Below are positions 51,936 through 60,500 of a DNA stretch of 64,000 bases, piece by piece. The position numbers and the translations under genes were made by a program. The stretch is from JAGQLF01 sp964437465. GTDB lineage: Bacteria > Patescibacteriota > Dojkabacteria > J137. The stretch is taken from the NCBI GenBank assembly GCA_964437465.1, contig CAYTGI010000007.1:9042-73041 (forward strand), written 5' to 3'. Within the stretch, counting starts at the first letter, position 1; the number at the start of each line of letters is the position of its first letter. The notes beneath the pieces were generated by a model, which saw only the letters and a program-made list of their open reading frames with translations, ran no database searches and was not told the DNA's origin.

Positions 51936-52388
51936 CTAGACTGCAGCTGTTAAAACAATCATATATTTCTCATAAAGCTCATGAATCTGATTCTTTCTGT
52001 CCATATGAACTTCTCTAAAAGCTTCTTTATCTTGACTATTACCTTCTTTTAATTCATCTAGAATATTAATCTCTTCCTCAGTAGATGTATTTAATTCATC
52101 TATAAGTTTCTTAGATTTTAGAATTAAGTTTTTCGCCGATAAAAATCTACCCGAATTAAATGACCAGGTTGATTTCGGTAATCTTAAGAGTATCTTATCT
52201 ATTATGCTGACTTCTTCTTTTACTAGTTTATCCAACCTTGACTTAATCTCTTCAATTTTATCTTTAAATTCGCTTAACGCTGTTGAAGTACTTGAATCAA
52301 TATCAACTTCAAAAACGTACAGCCTAAATGCTTCAGCTATCTTTGCAATAATGTGATTTATTACATTACCTAATTGTATTTTACTCAT
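51936..52388 (-). CDS. Helical protein of unknown function, coupled to asnS
   Basis: The product has 150 residues, predicted almost wholly helical and rich in Lys/Glu/Leu (IEEIKSRLDKLVKEEVSIIDKILLRL). No TM, no motif recognised. The start codon overlaps the asnS stop by 1 nt (TAATG arrangement), so it is translated with AsnRS. It could be a small accessory or a toxin/antitoxin-like protein, but nothing supports a specific role. Confidence 0.6.
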   Translation of the reverse strand: MSKIQLGNVINHIIAKIAEAFRLYVFEVDIDSSTSTALSEFKDKIEEIKSRLDKLVKEEVSIIDKILLRLPKSTWSFNSGRFLSAKNLILKSKKLIDELNTSTEEEINILDELKEGNSQDKEAFREVHMDRKNQIHELYEKYMIVLTAAV

Positions 52389-53704
52389 TAAGGTCGTTTT
52401 AGAATTAATGTTCGTGGGAACGGGATTGTTTCTCTAATATGATGGACTCCACTAATCCATCTAACCATTCTCTCAATCCCAATTCCAAATCCTGAATGAG
52501 GAACAGATCCGTACTTTCTTATATTTAGATACCATTCATAATCCTCAACAGAATACTCTCTTTCTTTTAATTTGTGAAGTAAAATATCGTATTCGTCCTC
52601 TCTCTGGCTTCCACCAATAATCTCTCGAGCTTCCTCAGGGGCGATTAAATCTGAACATTTGGCTCTTTTTACACCATTATCATCTCTATAGCTTTTCATA
52701 TAGAACGACTTAACTTCAAATGGATAATCTTCAATGAAAATTGGCTTATTGTATTTATTACCAAGGGCAATCTCTTCTTCAGTTGTCATATCGTCTTCAT
52801 AATCAACCTTCATGCCGTCTTCTTCAAGCTCTTTTTTTGCTTCAAAATGTTTTAATCTTACAAAATCGTTTTTCACACATGATTCCATCACTTCTGTATC
52901 TCGCTCCAAAATCTCTAGCTCAGTTTTACAATTTTCTAAAGCATCTTTTAGTATTCTTTTAACAAGTCTTTCCTGTAAATCCATATTCATTTGCTGATCA
53001 TAGAAAGCCATCTCTGCATCCATCATCCAAAATTCTGAAAGATGGTTTCTTGTTTTACTTTTCTCAGCTCTGAACACAGGACCGAAGTCATAAACTTTTC
53101 CAAGCCCCATAATCGCAGCTTCTGAATAGAGTTGACCTGATTGTGAAAGATACATAGTGTCTTCGTAATAATCAACTGAGAACAATTGTGTTGTATCTTC
53201 ACAACTAGTCGGCTGTAAAATTGGAGTATCAGTTCTTACAAATCCTTCGTCAAAAAAGAAGTTAGTAATCGATAGAAAGACTTGATTTCTAATTCTTAAA
53301 ACTGCCCACGGAGTTTTAGATCTTAAATAAAGATCTCTATTTTCAAAAAGAAATTCAGGGCCGTGATCTTTTTTACCAATAGGATATTCCTCAGCAATAT
53401 GAAATATCTCTAGATCTGAAACTTGGATTTCGTATTCTTCTTTCTTGGGATGTTTACTTACCTCACCTGTTATTCTAATAGAAGATTCGATAGTAAGTTT
53501 AGAAGCATTTTCCCAGACTTCTTCGGAAACATTTTTTTCTTCTAAAACACCTTGAGTAAAACCAGAACCATCTCTAAGCTGAAGGAACATAATTTTACCC
53601 GAACCTCTTTTGTTATACATCCAACATTCAAGTTCAATCTCCTTACCAACATGCTTTGATAAGTCTCTTATTTGAATTTTTTTGTCTTCCGGTATTAATT
53701 CCAT
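52388..53704 (-). CDS. asnS: Asparaginyl-tRNA synthetase
   Basis: The protein has 438 residues. The OB-fold anticodon domain (about 1-110) is followed by the class IIb catalytic core: motif 2 in DFGPVFRAEKSKTRNHLSEFWMMDAEMAF, motif 3 in GFGIGIERMVRWISG. Residues QPTSCEDTTQLFSV and the lack of the aspartate-specific pattern favour AsnRS. Asn is therefore attached directly, without the GatCAB route for this tRNA. The cognate tRNA-Asn gene lies 112 nt upstream on the same strand. Coupled with the helical protein downstream. Confidence 0.9.
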   Translation of the reverse strand: MELIPEDKKIQIRDLSKHVGKEIELECWMYNKRGSGKIMFLQLRDGSGFTQGVLEEKNVSEEVWENASKLTIESSIRITGEVSKHPKKEEYEIQVSDLEIFHIAEEYPIGKKDHGPEFLFENRDLYLRSKTPWAVLRIRNQVFLSITNFFFDEGFVRTDTPILQPTSCEDTTQLFSVDYYEDTMYLSQSGQLYSEAAIMGLGKVYDFGPVFRAEKSKTRNHLSEFWMMDAEMAFYDQQMNMDLQERLVKRILKDALENCKTELEILERDTEVMESCVKNDFVRLKHFEAKKELEEDGMKVDYEDDMTTEEEIALGNKYNKPIFIEDYPFEVKSFYMKSYRDDNGVKRAKCSDLIAPEEAREIIGGSQREDEYDILLHKLKEREYSVEDYEWYLNIRKYGSVPHSGFGIGIERMVRWISGVHHIRETIPFPRTLILKRP

Positions 53705-53815
53705 TTTTATATATTTAAAAAATTAACTTATTTTTTGTCCAATATCTGTAAAGAGTTTAACAAATTAATGGGACAGCATGACTCAAACTTGCATTTTTCC
53801 CGTTAATTCCTAAAA

Positions 53816-53888
53816 CTGAACGGGCAGGACTCGAACCTGCACTCTCCCCGTTAACAGCGGGTGGCTTTACCAATTAAGCTACCGCTCA
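53816..53888 (-). tRNA. tRNA-Asn (anticodon GTT)
   Basis: A 73-nt cloverleaf: acceptor TGAGCGG/CCGTTCA (one G-U), D arm GCTT…AAGC, anticodon arm ACCCG-CTGTTAA-CGGGG with an A.G mismatch at its top pair, T arm GCAGG-TTCGAGT-CCTGC, discriminator G, no encoded CCA. It is placed just before asnS, so tRNA and synthetase could share a transcript. Confidence 0.92.
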
Positions 53889-54007
53889 GGTTTCGGAAGG
53901 AGCTCGACTTTATCCCGCTTTGCGGGACTCCTCCGTCGAACATGCAATTTCGGCAGCCGNNNNNNNNNNCGTAGCTTCAGCTTAGGCAGGCTACCGCTCA
54001 GGTTTCG
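53878..54007. repeat. Duplicated tRNA-Asn 5' end around a palindrome, with assembly gap
   Basis: An 18-bp sequence (first ~11 nt of the tRNA plus upstream bases) is present at 53878-53895 and again at 53990-54007. Between them are a GC-rich hairpin (TCCCGC-TTT-GCGGGA, 53913-53927), outer GTCGA/TCGAC arms, and the 10-N gap 53960-53969. The interior shares the string CGCTTTGC and a CGAAC…CAATTT ending with the element next to tRNA-Glu at 12587-12690. It may be a second copy of one tRNA-associated element family. The gap leaves its true length uncertain. Confidence 0.55.
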
Positions 54008-54405
54008 AGATGAACTCTTATCTATTTTTAATCCCTTGTATATAGTTCTTCTTAATATTTAGTTAAGCTGACTTTCTAGGAGAAAAGAAAAAATTCTAAT
54101 GAGATGTATAAACCATACATTGAATGAATTTTTTCAAATTCGACAACGAAAATCGCTTAAATAAAATTAAAAATAAAAAAACTCCCTTTTGGGAGCTTTT
54201 TAATGATATTCCTAACAACAAAATATCAGCTCCCTTTGGAGTTGAAATTATTATTGTTGTTGTTAATTAGAAAAACCATTATTTATTTTAACAAAAATAT
54301 AGTTAACTGCAAGAGCATTACTGTTACTATTTTATGGTAACAAAAGCTTGGCTTTTCGGATTTATTTTATATACTTCTCTATATTAATTTTCATTCAATA
54401 CAAAA
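54008..54405. other. Intergenic region with hairpins
   Basis: No convincing gene. A 22-codon frame (ATG at about 54099) ends shortly before a hairpin at about 54179-54200 (CTCCC-TTTT-GGGAG with T-run), so a small transcript is possible. Downstream, a TAACAACAA…TTGTTGTTGTTA stem encloses a second small hairpin (54221-54271). Two further short stems (GTTAC…GTAAC; AAAAGC-TTG-GCTTTT) precede the gene at 54406. These could form a structured leader. Confidence 0.35.
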
Positions 54406-54654
54406 ATGGGAGAAAAAATTCGAGCCACTATTGAAGATACACTTACTCAGATTGGGCGAGATGTAGTTAATCAAAGACTAAAAAGTGGGGTTTCAACACT
54501 AAAAATTGAAGATATAATAAGCGATATAATTGCTACGTCAGACGCAGATGGTTTACCAAGTTCAAGCTACTTTGAAGCAATTAGGCCAAAGTTAGCTGCC
54601 TATGCCCAAGAAAATGGTATAGAGGTAATTGATACTGATACTGAAGAAGCTTAA
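54406..54654 (+). CDS. Small soluble protein of unknown function
   Basis: The product has 82 residues, acidic, starts MGEKIRATIEDTLTQIG and is predicted mainly helical with a GLPSSSYFEAIRPKLAAYAQ segment. No family recognised. It has its own terminator and a hairpin-rich leader, so it is a monocistronic, perhaps well-expressed, gene. Confidence 0.6.
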   Translation: MGEKIRATIEDTLTQIGRDVVNQRLKSGVSTLKIEDIISDIIATSDADGLPSSSYFEAIRPKLAAYAQENGIEVIDTDTEEA

Positions 54655-54661
54655 AGGGCTA

Positions 54662-54683
54662 GAGGGCTTTCGCCCTCTTTTTT
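54662..54683 (+). terminator. Terminator of the 54406-54654 gene
   Basis: GAGGGC-TTTC-GCCCTC followed by six T, a few nt after the stop codon. Strong intrinsic terminator; it also lies 7 nt from the convergent aspS stop. Confidence 0.85.
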
Positions 54684-54689
54684 GTTCAT

Positions 54690-56582
54690 TTACTTTGAAA
54701 AATTTCCCATAATTGGATCTAAGACTTTCTTTAGACTCTCACTCTTCATAGTAATTGACCTAGTCTGAAGTCCTGCGTTAAAAGAAACATTCTCATTTTC
54801 AAGAATTGATTCATCAAAATATATTGGAAGATCAAACAGATTTCCGAATGGTGGAACACCTCCAATAATTAGTCCATATTTTTCTTCAATGACTTCTGGC
54901 TTTTCAAATTCTACATCTTCGCCATACTTTTTTTTAATCTCTTTTGTGTTTAATTTCTTATCTCCTCTTACAACTGCCATTAGGTTATTACCTGATTTCT
55001 TTCCTCGTAAGATCAATGCTTTTGCTCCTTCTTCAATTTTTGTACCTCTAACTTTTGCTGAATCTTCACTGGTTGGAGTTGGCTCATGTTCATGGAAATC
55101 ATAATCTATATTGCTTGAGTCTAAGATATTCCTAATTTGTTTAACAACTTTTTCACCGTCCATTTCACCTCCAAGTTCAAGATGAAGCTCTTTTCTTTGT
55201 TCACCAGAAATTGGGCCAGGCCCTTCCATAACGGCTGTTCGCCCGTTATATGTCATTGGGAATGCTATAGTTTCTTTTAATGATTCTTCACCGGCTAATA
55301 TCATTACTAATCGATCAATTCCAAGAGCGATACCTCCATGAGGTGGAGTTCCGACTTCAAAAGCTTTCAACATATGACCAATACTCTTTTCAATTTCTTC
55401 ATCTGAATATCCCATTGTTTTGTATGTTGCTCTTAAAACTTCAGGATTATGAGCTCTAATACTTCCTCCACCAGCTTCATATCCATTACAGACTAAATCA
55501 TATTGTTGAGTAATAATTTGTTCAGTCTTTTCTCCCTTTAAATGCCAGTCAATATGTTCTGGAAGTGGCATTGAGAATGGATTGTGAGTGAATGTCCATC
55601 CACTTTTTCCATCTCTAACTTCAGCAATATCTTCACTATCAACCTTTTTAAAGAATGGGAATCTGTGTACCCAAGCAAAAGCTAAAACCCCCTCCTCTTT
55701 CTCTTTTTCGTTTCGAATATCAAATTTATCAGCACCGTACTTTTCCATTGCTTCTTCATAGGTAAATTTAGGGAAGATTTCATCTTTAAGTTTTCCTCCA
55801 ACAGCCTTGACAGCTGTTTTCACTGTATCTTCAACAATGTTCATAACTTCTTCTTCAGTTTTAAAGCTAGTCTCTAGGTCAAATTGAGTAAATTCAAAAC
55901 CTCTGTCCGCCCTTAAATCCTCATCTCTAATACATTTTGCAACTTGAAAATAGTTCTCAACTCCAGCAGTCATTAATAACTGTTTATATTGTTGAGGACT
56001 TTGAGGAAGTGCGTAAAATTTTCCAGGATGCAGTCTTGAAGGAACAACAAAATCTCTTGCACCCTCCATTGTTGAGGCAGTAAGCATAGGTGTTTCAACC
56101 TCTATGAAATCTTTCGAATATAGCCCCTCTCTAAGCTCTCTAATGAATTTTGATCTTAATTTAAGAATGTTATTCATCCTTTCTCTTCTTAAATCCAGAT
56201 AACGATATTTCAATCTTGCCTCTTCATTAATATCTTTACCATCTCCCATCACTGGTATTGGTAATGCGGCAGATTTATTTAGGATTTTAAATTCAGTAAT
56301 CTGAATTTCAAATTCTTCTTTTTTTGTTTTATCTTTTGTAGGTCTTTCTTTAACTGTTCCCTCAATTTCAACAACAGACTCAAGTGTAGTTTGCTTAAGA
56401 TTTTTTAACATAGCATCATTTTCGCCTTCTTTCTCATAAATGCACTGAATTTTTCCTGACCTATCCCTTAGCTCCAAGAATACAAGCTTCCCCATCAATC
56501 TAAGATTGGAAACCCATCCTTTAATTTGAACCTGTTTTTCTGAATTTTTAATATCTGAAACCAATATTCTGTTCATTATCAT
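54690..56582 (-). CDS. aspS: Aspartyl-tRNA synthetase lacking the GAD domain, fused to a YbaK-type editing domain
   Basis: The protein has 630 residues. The OB-fold anticodon domain (1-105) and class IIb core carry QSPQQYKQLLM, motif 2 FQVAKCIRDEDLRADRGFEFTQ and motif 3 GGIALGIDRLVMILAG. The bacterial GAD insertion (normally ~110 residues after YGADKFD) is replaced by a dozen residues. After the core ends (about 465), a ~160-residue YbaK/aa-tRNA deacylase domain follows: EHEPTPTSEDSAKVRG…GAKALILRGKK…AVVRGDKKLN…GGVPPFGNLFDLPIYFD. It charges tRNA-Asp. The appended domain may hydrolyse mischarged tRNA, in cis or for another tRNA. An AsnRS is present, so strict Asp-tRNA specificity is expected. 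Confidence 0.9.
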   Translation of the reverse strand: MIMNRILVSDIKNSEKQVQIKGWVSNLRLMGKLVFLELRDRSGKIQCIYEKEGENDAMLKNLKQTTLESVVEIEGTVKERPTKDKTKKEEFEIQITEFKILNKSAALPIPVMGDGKDINEEARLKYRYLDLRRERMNNILKLRSKFIRELREGLYSKDFIEVETPMLTASTMEGARDFVVPSRLHPGKFYALPQSPQQYKQLLMTAGVENYFQVAKCIRDEDLRADRGFEFTQFDLETSFKTEEEVMNIVEDTVKTAVKAVGGKLKDEIFPKFTYEEAMEKYGADKFDIRNEKEKEEGVLAFAWVHRFPFFKKVDSEDIAEVRDGKSGWTFTHNPFSMPLPEHIDWHLKGEKTEQIITQQYDLVCNGYEAGGGSIRAHNPEVLRATYKTMGYSDEEIEKSIGHMLKAFEVGTPPHGGIALGIDRLVMILAGEESLKETIAFPMTYNGRTAVMEGPGPISGEQRKELHLELGGEMDGEKVVKQIRNILDSSNIDYDFHEHEPTPTSEDSAKVRGTKIEEGAKALILRGKKSGNNLMAVVRGDKKLNTKEIKKKYGEDVEFEKPEVIEEKYGLIIGGVPPFGNLFDLPIYFDESILENENVSFNAGLQTRSITMKSESLKKVLDPIMGNFSK

Positions 56583-56757
56583 TTTTTGAAAATTAATATA
56601 GTAATTGCTTTTTATTTAATGTTTTAATACTCCTCGAAGAGGAGCATCATAATTTCTTAAATCAGATCGAAGATTATATTGTACGAAATTAGCAATTACT
56701 GACATACTTGTTGTAATATTACATATTGGATTATAAAGTATATTAATAGTTCTAACA

Positions 56758-57147
56758 ATGAAAGAAAAAAAGTTACTACCGAAATTTGGACATGCAAAAA
56801 AAACTGAAGAGGATAAAATGATTGTATTACCTGAAGAAGAGTCTAAAGAGCTTAAAGAAGCCATTAAAAGACTTTCAAATGCATTTAAATGGAAAACAGT
56901 TGTCTTAAGAGGACTTGTAAACGGTGTTTTTACTGCATTAGGAGCAACAGTAGGTATTGCAGTACTATTTTATATTCTCATCGGTTTATACGCAGGATTA
57001 AGAGATGTTCCTTTAATAAATCAATTTATGGAGGCAACAGGTTTAGATCAGGTAGTAGAGTATGTAATTGATCAAAGAGAGAATAATGCTGATATTGGAA
57101 TAAGTAATGAAGATATTCCACAAACAGATACTCAAGATATAGAGTAA
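56758..57147 (+). CDS. DUF5665-like membrane protein
   Basis: The protein has 129 residues. A basic/acidic cytoplasmic N-terminus (KLLPKFGHAKKTEEDK…LPEEESKELKEAIKRLSNAFKWKTVVLRGLVNG) precedes one TM helix (VFTALGATVGIAVLFYILIGLYAGL) and a short acidic C-terminal tail. The pattern around FKWKTVVLRGLVNGVFTALGATVG is that of DUF5665 proteins, function unknown. It is divergent from aspS. Confidence 0.75.
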   Translation: MKEKKLLPKFGHAKKTEEDKMIVLPEEESKELKEAIKRLSNAFKWKTVVLRGLVNGVFTALGATVGIAVLFYILIGLYAGLRDVPLINQFMEATGLDQVVEYVIDQRENNADIGISNEDIPQTDTQDIE

Positions 57148-57478
57148 TCCTATTTTTAATTAAATTGTCAGCGCTGACTTCCTTGACCTTCTGAAATCAA
57201 GGATTGATTAGGTTCGCGTACATCTCAGAAGAATCTTCTTAATATTAACAATTAGATAACCTCATTTCAATATCATTATAAATAGATAAAGAACTCTTCA
57301 GTGTATATACAAGATATATTTAATATATATTCAAGTCTTAAACATTTATTATCTAATAGTAGGAAATAATACTAGATAAAATACTTACTATATTTTTGGT
57401 GCCATATATCTAAAGTTAAAGTATACAAATTCAATTATATTTCTTGTTATTTCTTGTAGTTTATTTTTGAAATAAAAA
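57148..57478. other. Intergenic region between DUF5665 and the giant surface protein
   Basis: No gene. A perfect 12-bp palindrome GTCAGCGCTGAC (57168-57179) and a CCTTGA…TCAAGG hairpin (57181-57205) follow the DUF5665 stop and could be a terminator or operator. The remainder to 57478 is AT-rich without visible structure. Confidence 0.4.
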
Positions 57479-57502
57479 CCTCTGTATTTTGTAACACAGA
57501 GG
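57479..57502 (-). terminator. Terminator of the giant surface-protein gene
   Basis: CCTCTGT…ACAGAGG stem (7 bp, 10-nt loop) followed on the minus strand by five T, 27 nt downstream of the stop codon. Confidence 0.75.
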
Positions 57503-57528
57503 CTTAGTTTATACGAACTAAAGTGAGC

Positions 57529-60500
57529 TTATTCTTTTGGCTTACCTTGATTTTGTGAATAGTAGTAGACTCCTCCAGCAATAGCTAAAAGCAAGAATGG
57601 AATAATAAGCCAGATTGGATTAAAGCTTTCATCATTCTCACTAACTAAGAAGTTAACATCATCTACGCCTTCGTCATTTACTAATAAAGAAATCACATCC
57701 TTATCTAAGTTGCCATCTATACTATCGGTATCTATAACAACTTCATATTCACCAGAGCATACGTTGTAGTCCCACCTACCGTTTCTATTTGTTTCAACTT
57801 CTGCTAGTTGCTTACGATCTTCTCCTTCTACTGAATAGATTGCGATTAATATATTCTCATAGACTTCTTCGTTATCATCAATTTGTCCATTTCCGTTAGA
57901 GTCTAAGAATACAAACCCACTCACTTCTACAGTTTCCACACATGTCTGCTCTCCTAATACCTGTCCTTCGTCTTCTATTCCTTCAGTAGCACCTTCAACA
58001 TCTCCTTCTTCCAGTAACTGTTCCTGCTCTCCCTCTATTGTTCCCTGTGGCTCACCATCAGCTCCAATTGAATTATCTGGAATTTGATCTGCTGTTCCTC
58101 CAGTTACAATTATATTAACTGATGCAAAACTACAATATCCATAAAGATTATCTTCTTCACATACTCGCAGTGTCGCTAGATATGTCCCATTTACATAAGA
58201 AGTCTCACCAATCTCAATAGAGTAATCTGTATTGTTATCTTGAATTACTTGTCCATTAAAGAATCCGGTTCCACCGAAATTATATCTTGCTTGCCAACCT
58301 GGCCCTGCGTCGAAATTACCCGCAGGATCAGAAAATCTACCTGTTAACGCAACAATTTCACCAGCATCAATATTTATTGAAGGAGTAAATCCATTAGTTC
58401 CAGTAACTATCTCCTCACCATCAGTAACAGATAATGTTACAGAAGGCATAATATTATTGATGATCACTGTAGCAGAGTCACTTATGTTTGAAAATTCATT
58501 ATCAGCAAAGCTTACTCTAATTTCAGGATTTATAGGATCGTCAGTAAAGAATCCATTTATACCGGTTTCATATTCGCTATATTGGTAGGTTTGAACCAAA
58601 CCGTTTGAATTATTTTCATCAACTTCTAAATTAAAAGTTCCAATTGGACCTCTAAATATCTCTATCCATTCTCCATTAGATACCTTAACTTCCCAAATCA
58701 GATCATTACAAGCCCCATCATTCCCATTTTCGTTACAAATAGTACTGTTGTTAACCCCTAGAATAACCTGATTTAACTGGGCCTCTTCAATAGTAAAGCT
58801 GTTAATTAATAAACTTGGACTTTGAGTATTATTATTACTGTTATCTGTATCTTCTATAACTTCAATTACAATTTCATCTGAAGTGGAGTCACCATCCGAG
58901 TCAGTTACAATTACAGAACATGTATATTCTCCAACCACTAAACCAGACAGAGTCCCTCCTTCTCCATCAAATTCTGAACAAACTCCTCCCCATTCCAATG
59001 ATAGCGGAGTATCTTCACCTTCATAGCTAGCTTCAACAGAAAGATTTTCTCCAAATTCGATTACAGGATCATTTGGAGTTAGGATTACAGAAGGAATATC
59101 ATCTGGATTACCTCCACCACCTGTTGAAGAGATTCGAATAGTATGAGTTGCAATATTATTATCTAAATCTGAATCATCTGTAGATGTAGTAACTTCTACT
59201 GAGTTTGTTAAAGTTCCAGTAGATCGTATAACACCAAAGATTATTATTTGTTCGCTTTCACCTGCTAGTAATTCAGGAATTGTACATGAAATTACATTGT
59301 TATCTTCACTACAAGTTGAGTTATTTTCTATGAAAGAGTCAAATGTTATCCCATTAGGTAACGTATCAACTATCTCTAAATCAAATGCATCAGTAGAGCT
59401 ACTGTTTTCAATTGTAATAATATATTCAATAACTGAATTTACTCTCAAGTTGTTTGAATCTGAATCTTTTTCAATTGAGATATCAGTTTCATTATTATCT
59501 ACAAATCTAAATGCGACAGCATCAGCTGTAATATTTGCGTTTGAAATTGATGTATCTAATGTAACTTCACCTTGTTCGTTAAAAAAGTTGTATTCACCTA
59601 TAGAAACCCATCCTGAAGGTGTTTGGTTGTTTAAAAGTCCTGTATCTGGGCAAGCTGTTATTTGATCTCCTTCTAGAGACTGATTAATTACAACTGGAGT
59701 ATTACCATTTACTGAGTATTCAGCACTATCTCTTCTTGGTGTACAAAGATAAGAAATATATACTTCATATCTTCCATTCAATGTATTATTAGTTGTCCAA
59801 GTTAGAGTTTGACCATTTGAAGGAGCAGTTCCATAAACATCTCCTCCTACAGCATCATCCAAAGCGTAAGGAGCTGTTGTATGATTTGCAGTTGTTCCAG
59901 GCATTCCATAAGTTATCCAGTTTCCTGTAGTTGAAATAACTCCATTGGAGTTATGATCCTCAAAGGCTGCATTATCATCAACAACAATATCCATTAATTC
60001 AATTGACTTGGTATCACTAGGATCTGATTCGTTTCCGTTGATTACTGCTCTAACCTCGTATTCTGTACCAGGAGTTGTATCAATCCATGAGTTTAAATTA
60101 GTATCTGTATTTTCATGAGCTAATATTCCGTCTCTATAAATTCTATAAACTTCTCCTCCAGCAATATTGTTCCATTGAACTAATACTTCAGAAGTATCTT
60201 CTTCTACCCAAAAGAATGGTGTTTCAACAACTGGATTATTAAAAATAGCTATACATTCTCCGAAAAGATTATTACTGTTTTCATCACTAAACGGAAGAGC
60301 ATACTCTCCTTCATTACTAATGTTATTGATTCCAATTCCATCTCTCTCACAAGCAAAAGCTACAAGATTTGTTGTATCTTGAACTCTAACCTCATATCTA
60401 CCTTCATTATTTAAAGTTTCAATAATCTCACCATTTGCATCTGTTGTAAAGATTCCTAAATCGGTTATCGGTGGTGAGCCTGGCCCTGCTCCGTTTATAT

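Noticed and set aside
56616..56864. 82-residue minus-strand frame between aspS and the DUF5665 gene
   Set aside because: It is Ser-rich and mostly antisense to the DUF5665 gene, with no protein-like features.
59297..59665. 122-residue plus-strand frame
   Set aside because: Antisense to the giant surface protein with low-complexity Ser/Leu/Val composition; no support as a gene.
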